A stretch of DNA of 47,739 nucleotides from a virus: positions 1 to 47,739 of IMG/VR virus record IMGVR_UViG_3300028854_000025. One strand, 5' to 3'. Each line of letters starts with the position of its first letter. The first letter of the stretch is position 1. The notes beneath the pieces are model-generated. The model saw nothing but the letters and a program-made list of their open reading frames with translations. It did not search any database and was not told the origin of the DNA. This document shows, one piece after another, positions 41,715-47,739 of the stretch. The translations under genes were made by a program, and so were the position numbers.

Positions 41715-42274
41715 AACTAAAATATAAACAGTTTGACAAATCTAGAGTTTGTGTTATAGACTCGTTTCCTATACTATTAAAATCAGTGCAGGATGTTGCA
41801 TTTTTTTGCAGTAGTAATAATATAGCCTTCAACACTAGTGGTAGAGGATCAGGGGATGTCCATAATCTTTTCTATAACTTCTGTATTGAGAATATAGACT
41901 ATGCTTATAACAACATTAAGACGCATTACCCAAAGGTGCTTTTATTATATCCTTTTTCTAATCATCAAAGCGGAGCTAAAATTGCCAACTATTTTTTAAA
42001 AAGTAAAGTTTTTGAAAAAGTTCTGAAAATTTTACCTTATCCTTGTTGTAAGGTATCCACTTATAATGATAAAGAGATGGAAGCCGCAGCAATCGCAGTA
42101 ATTGAAAAACATAAGGTTAACTATACTAAAATAACTAAATTTGCCAACGTTAAGCGTTTAGATTCAGTCTTATCACGGTATAGAAAAACTAAAGCATTTA
42201 GTCACGGATTTGTTCCTGTTGATGAACTACCATTGGATACTGATAAAGAAAATGTGAAGAAAATATCAAGATAA
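41711..42274 (+). CDS. hypothetical protein, 187 residues
   Basis: Not recognised. Alternating strands and helices (KVLLLYPFSNHQSGAKIANY, MEAAAIAVIEKHKVNY) suggest a Rossmann-like alpha/beta fold. The C-terminus is charged. It is coupled by an ATGA overlap to the zinc-ribbon protein, so the two may work together. Confidence 0.6.
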   Translation: MKLKYKQFDKSRVCVIDSFPILLKSVQDVAFFCSSNNIAFNTSGRGSGDVHNLFYNFCIENIDYAYNNIKTHYPKVLLLYPFSNHQSGAKIANYFLKSKVFEKVLKILPYPCCKVSTYNDKEMEAAAIAVIEKHKVNYTKITKFANVKRLDSVLSRYRKTKAFSHGFVPVDELPLDTDKENVKKISR

Positions 42275-42276
42275 AG

Positions 42277-42284
42277 AATAAATA
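42277..42284 (+). promoter_or_regulatory. late-promoter-like box AATAAATA
   Basis: AATAAATA 5 bp before ATG 42290. Confidence 0.45.
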
Positions 42285-42289
42285 TAGAC

Positions 42290-42601
42290 ATGAGCAAATT
42301 TGAAGAATTATTCGATAAGATAAAGAATGGTAGACTTGATGAAGATGGTGCGCCAATTGGAGTCGGTATTAACCCTACTACAACATCTCCCAATGGTTCT
42401 GCACCAGTTACAAGCGGTTCTACAGGAACCACACCAACCACAACTCCTACTGGCCCAAATTCATCTGCCCCAGTTCCTACAACGACAACATACGACACCA
42501 ATCATCCAATTATTCAACAGTTATCAAAAACTACTAATCCAGATGATGTATTGAAATTGTTACAATCTGCTAAGATAGCATTACCCCAACAAAGTCAATA
42601 A
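42290..42601 (+). CDS. Thr/Pro/Ser-rich small protein
   Basis: 103 residues. A short N-terminal helix (FEELFDKIKNGRLDEDG) is followed by a 45-residue Thr/Pro/Ser/Gly linker and a C-terminal helix (PDDVLKLLQSAKIALPQQSQ). This two-helix-plus-linker layout would suit a tether or scaffold part. The linker could also be a glycosylation target in a phage with so many glycosyltransferases, which is speculation. Confidence 0.6.
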   Translation: MSKFEELFDKIKNGRLDEDGAPIGVGINPTTTSPNGSAPVTSGSTGTTPTTTPTGPNSSAPVPTTTTYDTNHPIIQQLSKTTNPDDVLKLLQSAKIALPQQSQ

Positions 42602-42607
42602 GTTGTA

Positions 42608-42635
42608 TTGATAATTTCATATAACGTGATAAGAT
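42608..42635 (+). promoter_or_regulatory. sigma70-type promoter before 42646 gene
   Basis: TTGATA, 16 bp, TAAGAT, 10 bp before the ATG, with an extended -10 TG. Confidence 0.5.
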
Positions 42636-42645
42636 ATATATTGTT

Positions 42646-42939
42646 ATGAGTAATACTGCTAACGATATAATAAACTTATCATTAACTAAAGATGAGTGGA
42701 ACCTAATAGTTGAATCCTTATTGTTTTCTTCCTCAGTAGATATATGTAGTGAGTGGGAGCCAGAACATATCTATAAATCTATTAATGTAGCTAAAACTAT
42801 TAAGAAGGAATTGGGAAAGAAACTGAAACTTGAAAATATTTATATATTTGACTCTTTACCCTATTCTGATATTGTCACAGATGACATCAATAAAGATTTT
42901 GGAAATAGTATAAGACGAGAACTGTCTAAGGATGTATAA
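42646..42939 (+). CDS. hypothetical protein, 97 residues
   Basis: Not recognised. A helical N-terminal half (LTKDEWNLIVESLLFSS) is followed by a conserved-looking Trp-Glu-Pro-Glu and a basic helix. It overlaps the cREC gene by 8 bp, so the two are coupled. Confidence 0.6.
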   Translation: MSNTANDIINLSLTKDEWNLIVESLLFSSSVDICSEWEPEHIYKSINVAKTIKKELGKKLKLENIYIFDSLPYSDIVTDDINKDFGNSIRRELSKDV

Positions 42940-43360
42940 CGAGTTTAGTAGTCAATATTATCTTTTTTTAGATGATGAAAGAGATGTAAAACACGTTACG
43001 TGGCTTACATTACCGAAGGACTTTCGTTCTTGGGTAGTTGTAAGAAACTACGATGAGTTTGTAAAAACTATCTTAATGAGAGGATTACCCATAATGATGT
43101 CTCTGGATCATGATTTAAAAGATGAACATTATCCAGTTGTTAACCAAGATGACATTAAAGAAATCCCTTACGATACTTATAAATTCCCTACTGGATTAGA
43201 TTGTGCTAAATGGTTATGTGATTATTGCTTGAAAAATAGGGAGACATTTCCTAAATACACCGTTCACTCAATGAATCGTAAAGGTAAAGAAAATATTATT
43301 GGGTATATTAGTGGATTTTTAAAACAACATAATATGAAAATGCGTAAGGAACTATATTAA
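42932..43360 (+). CDS. cREC-type receiver domain protein (cyclic-phosphate processing)
   Basis: 142 residues. YLFLDDERDVKHVTW carries the double Asp of receiver-like domains; PIMMSLDHDLKDE supplies an invariant-looking D-H-D; TGLDCAKWLCDYCL and YTVHSMNRKGKENIIGYI complete the family pattern (HS-N-x2-G-x-x-N-I). This combination marks the cREC family, proposed from comparative genomics to process cyclic phosphates in RNA repair or signalling systems. No kinase or partner enzyme is evident next to it. It is coupled to neighbours and read in the accessory arm. Confidence 0.75.
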   Translation: MYNEFSSQYYLFLDDERDVKHVTWLTLPKDFRSWVVVRNYDEFVKTILMRGLPIMMSLDHDLKDEHYPVVNQDDIKEIPYDTYKFPTGLDCAKWLCDYCLKNRETFPKYTVHSMNRKGKENIIGYISGFLKQHNMKMRKELY

Positions 43361-43361
43361 T

Positions 43362-43997
43362 ATGAAACTAGCAGTAATCAGCACTCACGACAATGGCAGG
43401 GCAGACTTTATTAAAAATTTTCAGAAGAAGTGGCCCATGTATAAAACTCCTAGTCCTTCTTATAAAGATAAGATTGGTGATATAAAACTAAAACTAAATC
43501 GTAAGGGGGATAAAAAAAGTCAGAAGATAATTCTTGACGCACTTGTAGATGAACTTCAAGAAGCTATAATGAACAATGAATACTTTGTATTGTTTACTAA
43601 CGGTATAGTCGAGAATATCGCGTATTCACTATGGTTAAACTCTAACGGTAAAGGCAAGGTTGATGATGAGTTTATTATGGATAGTAGGGTCATAGTAAAC
43701 CAAATGGTTAAGCATTATGACATTATTTTCTATATGCCCTTAAGAGACGAAATTAAACTTAATAAGACTGCTACAAAAGAAAACTTAGGATTCAGGCAGG
43801 AAATTGATTATATTATTGATGCTATGGTTAATACCTATGAAAAGAATAAGGGCATATACTTTCCACTAGTTGATTGCCCTGCCGTTATTCGCTTAGAAGG
43901 CCCACCTGATTTACGTGCTGAACAAATCAGAATGTATATAAAAGAAAGTGGTAAGTGCTTTGCCGAAGAAGATGGCAGTTTGATTGCAACCCCTTAA
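43362..43997 (+). CDS. AAA_28-like kinase fold protein with degenerate P-loop
   Basis: 211 residues. The layout resembles phage P-loop ATPases/kinases of the AAA_28 type: an N-terminal strand and loop, KNFQKKWPMYKTPSPSY, a middle helix DALVDELQEAI, YDIIFYMPLRDE and a C-terminal FPLVDCPAVIRLEGPPDLRA. In related phage proteins the loop reads G-x4-GKT; here it is STHDNGRADF, so the Lys and Thr that bind phosphate are missing. Either the enzyme is dead and regulatory or it works without a standard P-loop. Confidence 0.65.
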   Translation: MKLAVISTHDNGRADFIKNFQKKWPMYKTPSPSYKDKIGDIKLKLNRKGDKKSQKIILDALVDELQEAIMNNEYFVLFTNGIVENIAYSLWLNSNGKGKVDDEFIMDSRVIVNQMVKHYDIIFYMPLRDEIKLNKTATKENLGFRQEIDYIIDAMVNTYEKNKGIYFPLVDCPAVIRLEGPPDLRAEQIRMYIKESGKCFAEEDGSLIATP

Positions 43998-44013
43998 TAA
44001 AACGCTTGAAAAG

Positions 44014-44021
44014 GATAAATA
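44014..44021 (+). promoter_or_regulatory. late-promoter-like box GATAAATA
   Basis: GATAAATA 6 bp before ATG 44028. Confidence 0.45.
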
Positions 44022-44027
44022 ATTCAT

Positions 44028-44270
44028 ATGTTATATTCACTTAAAAAAGTCTACGCTAAACAAGTATTAAAAGAGGATGGAGAACTAGTTATAACACCTC
44101 AACCAACTGCTGAAGAAGAAGGTGCTAAGGTTCAGAGTATTCTATCTACATCCCTAAAAAATATTGTAGATTTAATTGATGAACCATCTGAAGATATAGA
44201 AGGACTGTTAGGTGAAATTCGTGAGCAAGCATTAACTGCATTGATCGATTCTGGTATTGAGAATGATTAA
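44028..44270 (+). CDS. small acidic hypothetical protein
   Basis: 80 residues, not recognised. A basic N-terminal strand region is followed by an acidic helical C-terminal half (VQSILSTSLKNIVDLIDEPS and LGEIREQALTALIDS). Late-type box upstream, no Shine-Dalgarno. Confidence 0.6.
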   Translation: MLYSLKKVYAKQVLKEDGELVITPQPTAEEEGAKVQSILSTSLKNIVDLIDEPSEDIEGLLGEIREQALTALIDSGIEND

Positions 44271-44273
44271 CTA

Positions 44274-44301
44274 TTGATTTTTTCAAGATGTAGTGTAATA
44301 T
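44274..44301 (+). promoter_or_regulatory. sigma70-type promoter before 44321 gene
   Basis: TTGATT, 16 bp, TAATAT, 19 bp before the ATG. It likely drives the 44321 gene and the BCS1-like ATPase after it. Confidence 0.5.
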
Positions 44302-44320
44302 CAGGTAGTTAATAAAATAT

Positions 44321-44548
44321 ATGATGGATATAACTAAATACGTGAGTAAGGATTCTTTGGATGAATCAATAACCGATTTTTATGCAGACTTTGAAGATTA
44401 TGATAGTGGAATACAAGACGTTGAGATGGAATCGGGGGATATAGTTGGTTGGACATGGAATGGAATTAAATATACGGGAATCCTTAGAGGAAACCCAAGT
44501 CATAATGATGGAATGTTTGAGATAGAACGAGTGAAAATCCTTACATAA
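44321..44548 (+). CDS. small acidic hypothetical protein, 75 residues
   Basis: Not recognised. An acidic N-terminal half, then DIVGWTWNGIKYTGILRGNP, a beta-hairpin that recalls small SH3-like barrels. It is 2 bp before the AAA ATPase gene and so probably expressed with it. Confidence 0.6.
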   Translation: MMDITKYVSKDSLDESITDFYADFEDYDSGIQDVEMESGDIVGWTWNGIKYTGILRGNPSHNDGMFEIERVKILT

Positions 44549-44550
44549 GA

Positions 44551-45708
44551 ATGCATAAAAACTTACTCACTGGTGAAGGAAACCCATTTAAAATTCCTTC
44601 TGATATCCAGCTTTTCGAAAAGGGGTATAATTTTGGGGATCAATCTGCGCGATATATATTTTTAAATATATATGGTTACTGTCCATGTGTTATAGAATCG
44701 AACATAATTTACGATGATAGACTATTAGAACATTTTCGAAAAACTGGATCGTTAATTTGTGATGAAACCTTTTTGGAAGAAAATACACAATCTCCAATTC
44801 AGGTATCTTCTGACGAGCTTATCTTTGAGGAGGAACGGAAGAGATATATAGCCTACTTCTCATACAAAGAATGCATCATTGCTATAGATAAGGTTCGTAA
44901 TAGACTTAACTCTGAAAATGCATCTAACTTATTCAAAATAACAGTTTTCCACCGACCAGGAACCACATTTGATCTTACTGCCTTTGACAAATATCGTGCG
45001 GAGAAGGAGGAAGGAAGCTTTATTACTACTATTATAAAAGGGGACGCAGGAATCGAATTTGTTCCATTTAAAGTAGAAATTCCTAAAACCTTTGACATCA
45101 CTACTAACTTTGAACCAGACTTTCAAGATGTGTATAAATCCATATTGGAGAACTTAGATCAGAAGAAATCGGGGTTATATTTGTTTCATGGACCTCCGGG
45201 TGTAGGTAAATCAACACTTATTAAACATCTAGCATCTCAGATTAAACGCGAGATGATATATGTTCCAATTGCTTTTATTGATAGTTTAACTGATCCAGGA
45301 TTCATTCCCTCACTTCTCAACAAGAAGGGTAGTGTCATAGTTATAGAGGACGCCGAAAAAGCACTTCTAACGAGGGAAAGTGATGAATCGTCCTCATCTT
45401 TAGTGTCAACTATTTTAAATATTACAGACGGTATAATGGGAGACATTTTTAAAATATCTATTATTGCCACCTATAATAGTCCAAAAAAATTAATCGATAA
45501 AGCTTTAGTTCGTAAGGGTCGATTGAAGGTTGAATACGAATTCAAAAACCTTTCAGTTCCCACGGCACAGAAATTAATTGACAGTCTGAACGTGAATTAT
45601 AAGGTTGCTAAACCAATGTCTTTAGGTGATATTTTCAATTTGAGTGAAAAAGACCCAATTCAAGATAAATCAATAGTTGAAGAAAAGGTGATTGGCTTTG
45701 GTGCATAA
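44551..45708 (+). CDS. BCS1-like AAA+ ATPase
   Basis: 385 residues. An N-terminal region of about 200 residues is followed by Walker A GPPGVGKST at 214-222, Walker B SVIVIEDAEKALLTRESDES, sensor 1 ISIIATYNSPK and the arginine-finger segment DKALVRKGRLKVEYEF. The E-D-A-E-K and L-R/VRKGRL motifs match BCS1-like AAA proteins found in phages and bacteria, not the T4 clamp loader gp44. It likely unfolds or remodels a protein partner; target unknown. A terminator follows. Confidence 0.85.
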   Translation: MHKNLLTGEGNPFKIPSDIQLFEKGYNFGDQSARYIFLNIYGYCPCVIESNIIYDDRLLEHFRKTGSLICDETFLEENTQSPIQVSSDELIFEEERKRYIAYFSYKECIIAIDKVRNRLNSENASNLFKITVFHRPGTTFDLTAFDKYRAEKEEGSFITTIIKGDAGIEFVPFKVEIPKTFDITTNFEPDFQDVYKSILENLDQKKSGLYLFHGPPGVGKSTLIKHLASQIKREMIYVPIAFIDSLTDPGFIPSLLNKKGSVIVIEDAEKALLTRESDESSSSLVSTILNITDGIMGDIFKISIIATYNSPKKLIDKALVRKGRLKVEYEFKNLSVPTAQKLIDSLNVNYKVAKPMSLGDIFNLSEKDPIQDKSIVEEKVIGFGA

Positions 45709-45734
45709 ATCTAAATTTTAATTAATTAAAGTGC

Positions 45735-45773
45735 TGCGGAAAGCAAGGTTAATGCCTCTTTCCGCATTATTTT
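45735..45773 (+). terminator. Rho-independent terminator
   Basis: TGCGGAAAG (45735-45743) pairs with CTTTCCGCA (45758-45766), extended inside by AGG/CCT, then TTATTTTATT. It ends the ATPase transcript. Confidence 0.75.
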
Positions 45774-45774
45774 A

Positions 45775-45802
45775 TTGTCTTTTTCTAGTAAATCTATATA
45801 AT
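45775..45802 (+). promoter_or_regulatory. sigma70-type promoter before 45813 gene
   Basis: TTGTCT, 16 bp, TATAAT (perfect -10), 10 bp before the ATG, directly after the terminator. Confidence 0.5.
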
Positions 45803-45812
45803 TAAAAGAAAT

Positions 45813-46523
45813 ATGGCAAGAACTAAAAAGATTAAAAAGGTGAATACACAGGTAAAAAATAAACCTGTTAAGAAACCTCGTAGGTCAAAAAAGTTAGATA
45901 AACCTCTTAAGCGAGGCAGAAAGCCTAAAATTAAAAAAATTGAAAAACCTCTTAAAAAGAGTAAAAAATTACCCGTTGTTTTACCTCCGAAACTAGAGAA
46001 GAAACCTGAAGTATTCAAACTTAAGATTCGAAAAAACGAAATTACTTGTATTTTAACAGGTGTAAAAATATTACTTTCACGAAAAATTTTGCAGAAACAA
46101 GCTGCAAAATTAAAATTTGATACCGCTGAAGAATATGCACAATACTATATCTGTAGAGATGCAAGAAAACTTTTGAAAGAAGGACATCTTGAAAAAGATA
46201 TTCGTAAGCAATTCAACTGTCAAATCACTAAAGAAATCCCTTTAAAGATTCTTAAGTGCTATGTTAAAAAATTTAAGAGTAGAGAGAACATTGAACGTAA
46301 AAGACGTAGAGAGTTGGCGAACACACCAATTCCATATTCGGTAAGCACTAAGAAAGCAGAAGTATTAAGCTTGAATAACCCTGCACATGTAGCGATACTT
46401 ACCACGAATGCTTGTTGGCGACCAGATTTCTACTTGAATAATGATAGAACTTGTGTAGAATGTAGTTTATATGAGAATTGTCAATGTAAGTTGAAACGTC
46501 TCCCTAAAAAACATGCTAAATGA
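45813..46523 (+). CDS. lysine-rich putative DNA-binding protein with Cys cluster
   Basis: 236 residues. The first 65 residues are very basic with an AT-hook-like KRGRKPKIKK and several PK repeats. The middle has CILTGVKILLSRKILQKQAA and an amphipathic helix EEYAQYYICRDARKLLKEGH. The C-terminus carries CWRPDFYLNNDRTCVECSLY and ENCQC, a Cys cluster that may bind zinc or an iron-sulphur cluster. It overlaps the start of a nuclease gene by 11 bp, suggesting a joint function on DNA. Confidence 0.65.
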   Translation: MARTKKIKKVNTQVKNKPVKKPRRSKKLDKPLKRGRKPKIKKIEKPLKKSKKLPVVLPPKLEKKPEVFKLKIRKNEITCILTGVKILLSRKILQKQAAKLKFDTAEEYAQYYICRDARKLLKEGHLEKDIRKQFNCQITKEIPLKILKCYVKKFKSRENIERKRRRELANTPIPYSVSTKKAEVLSLNNPAHVAILTTNACWRPDFYLNNDRTCVECSLYENCQCKLKRLPKKHAK

Positions 46524-47304
46524 TCTACTAAGCCTACAAGTTTTCAACAAGATAACATTCTTTGAAAGCGGTCATAAATATATTGTCGATGGTAAACCTG
46601 CTCCAATGTCAGTATCAAAATTGATTGAGCATTATAAACCAGAATTTGAAGCGGATAAGATTTCAAAAAGAAAGGCAAAGGAAATAGGCGTGTCCCAAGA
46701 AGAAATACTTGATGCTTGGAGAATTAAAAACCTTCGTGCCACACAACAAGGCACAATATTGCACTACTATATAGATAACTATTTTAGAAATCGTATTAAT
46801 GTATACGAGGATAATGATAAACATTATGCCTCTTTCGAAGACGAGGATAGAAGGAATCTTAACGCTAATCTGAAGATATTAATCAACCACTTCGACAATT
46901 TTTATAAAGATCATAAACATATACTTCCTATTAAAAATGAATTTGTATTGGGAGATGTTGACGATACAAAGATATGTGGAACCTTAGACCTCTTAGCTTA
47001 TAATACCTTACTCAACCAATATGAGATATATGACTTTAAAACGAATCTAAGGTTTGATATGAAGAGTAAATATAGGAATAAGTTTGCTCCTCCGCTGAAG
47101 CATTTGGATGTATGTGAAAATAATACATACGCTTTGCAGATGTCCCTTTATCAAACAATCTTAGAAAAGTATACTCCTTTGAGGGTTAAGTCCAATAAGG
47201 CAGTATGGTTTTATGCTAAGAACGATAACTATCAAATATTTGAAATGGCTGATAGGAGAGAAGAGGCTAAGGCAATGTTAGAGGATATTAAATCGACTCT
47301 TTAA
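46513..47304 (+). CDS. PD-(D/E)XK nuclease superfamily protein
   Basis: 263 residues. FFESGHKYIVDGKPAPMSVS at the N-terminus, then LRATQQGTILHYYIDNYF (a helix with the conserved G-T-x2-H), KNEFVLG, KICGTLDLLAY and YEIYDFKTN give the RecB-type order E, G-x-x-D, D-x-K. It is probably a 5' or dsDNA exonuclease used in DNA processing. It is coupled with the lysine-rich protein upstream. Confidence 0.82.
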   Translation: MLNDLLSLQVFNKITFFESGHKYIVDGKPAPMSVSKLIEHYKPEFEADKISKRKAKEIGVSQEEILDAWRIKNLRATQQGTILHYYIDNYFRNRINVYEDNDKHYASFEDEDRRNLNANLKILINHFDNFYKDHKHILPIKNEFVLGDVDDTKICGTLDLLAYNTLLNQYEIYDFKTNLRFDMKSKYRNKFAPPLKHLDVCENNTYALQMSLYQTILEKYTPLRVKSNKAVWFYAKNDNYQIFEMADRREEAKAMLEDIKSTL

Positions 47305-47644
47305 GTTTAAGTAAAGTCATATACGTTATCATTGCCCCAATATAGATCAATGGAATGTAGGTTATATCAGACTTTATGAGTCCTATAAAAACGGATAGAA
47401 CCATACCTAGACAAACTGGACAAGACAGAAGCTTGAGTATAAATTTAACAGTTCTGTTTTTATAATTAACTCGCTGTAAAAACAAATAGGTAGGTAAGGG
47501 GGTTTCAGAATGCTTAAGATATTCTGAAATTAATCCTTCAGCGTGAAACAGCTTTAAATACTCTATAAATGCATCAGTGTTAAACCATAAAAAAAGGATT
47601 GTGGTTACTAAACATACATCTCTAAAAAAATAGTCTATAGTCAT
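47288..47644 (-). CDS. small membrane protein with CPVC motif
   Basis: 118 residues. Hydrophobic segments at about 8-26, 74-92 and 94-114, the second containing LLSCPVCLGMVLSVFIG. The middle loop is charged. The order, with a Cys-Pro-x-Cys at the start of a membrane helix, resembles small membrane proteins of T4-like phages of unknown role. Its 3' end overlaps the nuclease gene by 17 bp, tail to tail. Confidence 0.7.
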   Translation of the reverse strand: MTIDYFFRDVCLVTTILFLWFNTDAFIEYLKLFHAEGLISEYLKHSETPLPTYLFLQRVNYKNRTVKFILKLLSCPVCLGMVLSVFIGLIKSDITYIPLIYIGAMITYMTLLKLKESI

Positions 47645-47646
47645 TT

Positions 47647-47654
47647 CATAAATA
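47647..47654 (+). promoter_or_regulatory. late-box-like CATAAATA, orphan
   Basis: CATAAATA on the plus strand over the start of the minus-strand membrane protein gene. No plus-strand start follows closely, so it may be chance. Confidence 0.15.
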
Positions 47655-47685
47655 ATATAGTATTTTTATGAAAAGTAAAGAATTT

Positions 47686-47729
47686 TATTATTATTTATTA
47701 AATTTTACAAATTGTAATAAATAATAGTA
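47686..47729. repeat. AT-only inverted repeat with divergent late-type boxes
   Basis: Arms TATTATTATTTATTA (47686-47700) and TAATAAATAATAGTA (47715-47729) pair with one mismatch; inner AATTT/AAATT adds 5 more pairs around TAC. Each arm holds AATAAATA reading outward (minus 47692-47699, plus 47716-47723). The window ends in GAATAAAT, possibly another box for the next plus gene. Confidence 0.5.
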
Positions 47730-47739
47730 GAGAATAAAT

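Noticed and set aside
42202-42501. Minus-strand Val/Gly/Pro-rich frame of 99 codons
   Set aside because: It is the mirror of the Thr/Pro-rich linker gene at 42290-42601; codon repeats on one strand create it.
44551-45708. Clamp loader gp44
   Set aside because: The motifs (IEDAEKALLTRES, VRKGRLKVEYEF) and the long N-terminal region fit BCS1-like AAA proteins, not gp44.
1-47739. tRNA genes and CRISPR arrays
   Set aside because: No cloverleaf with a plausible T-loop and no regularly spaced repeats were seen on either strand by eye; a tRNA scan would be needed for certainty.

Overview
This is an AT-rich stretch of a tailed-phage genome of the T4-like, contractile-tail kind. The evidence is a tail sheath, a tail tube, a terminase large subunit and an almost complete T4-type replication, recombination and late-transcription set: sliding clamp gp45, SSB gp32, helicase gp41, UvsX, DNA polymerase gp43, gp46/gp47 nuclease, sigma gp55, UvsW and UvsY. 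Proteins match T4 in length and motifs but are clearly diverged, suggesting a distant T4 relative from an environmental host. The host cannot be named, and I saw no tRNA or CRISPR.

Layout. Positions 1-40,100 are read almost entirely on the minus strand; 40,150-47,300 mostly on the plus strand; a membrane-protein gene at the right end is minus again. Reading the minus strand from high to low: uvsY-uvsW-gp55-gp47 (40.1-35.5 kb); a 9-kb block of overlapping glycosyltransferase and methyltransferase genes (35.5-26.8 kb) that separates gp47 from gp46; gp46, a thymidylate synthase remnant, another glycosyltransferase and the polymerase (26.8-19.7 kb); uvsX, gp41, a DHH phosphoesterase, gp32 and gp45 (19.6-12.1 kb); small genes, terminase, tail-tube-like protein, sheath, tube and a possible baseplate protein (11.7-0.2 kb). 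The plus-strand arm holds small accessory genes: a GIY-YIG nuclease, a zinc-finger protein, a cREC-type receiver, a kinase-like protein with a broken P-loop, a BCS1-like AAA ATPase, a lysine-rich protein and a PD-(D/E)XK nuclease.

The striking system is inteins that break essential genes. Terminase, polymerase and gp46 are each cut into two ORFs by a split intein placed in the catalytic nucleotide-binding motif: Walker A after GK in terminase and gp46, and polymerase motif C after GDTD. In terminase a complete free-standing endonuclease gene lies between the halves. In the polymerase and gp46 only a short out-of-frame tail of a similar endonuclease remains between them. The three loci look like stages of one decay series of 'fractured genes'. 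gp55 carries a contiguous LAGLIDADG intein. Two further endonuclease genes sit between sheath and tube and inside the glycosyltransferase block. Replication, packaging, recombination and late transcription would therefore all depend on protein splicing.

Two promoter patterns recur just upstream of start codons. One is TTGAnn, exactly 16 bp, then TAnnnT. The other is nATAAATA, close to the T4 late box TATAAATA. Both lie so near the start codon, usually without a Shine-Dalgarno sequence, that very short or leaderless transcripts are predicted. Other oddities are a stand-alone tail-sheath C-terminal-like domain beside uvsX and a thymidylate synthase gene reduced to its two ends. Calls rest on reading motifs by eye; no database search was possible.
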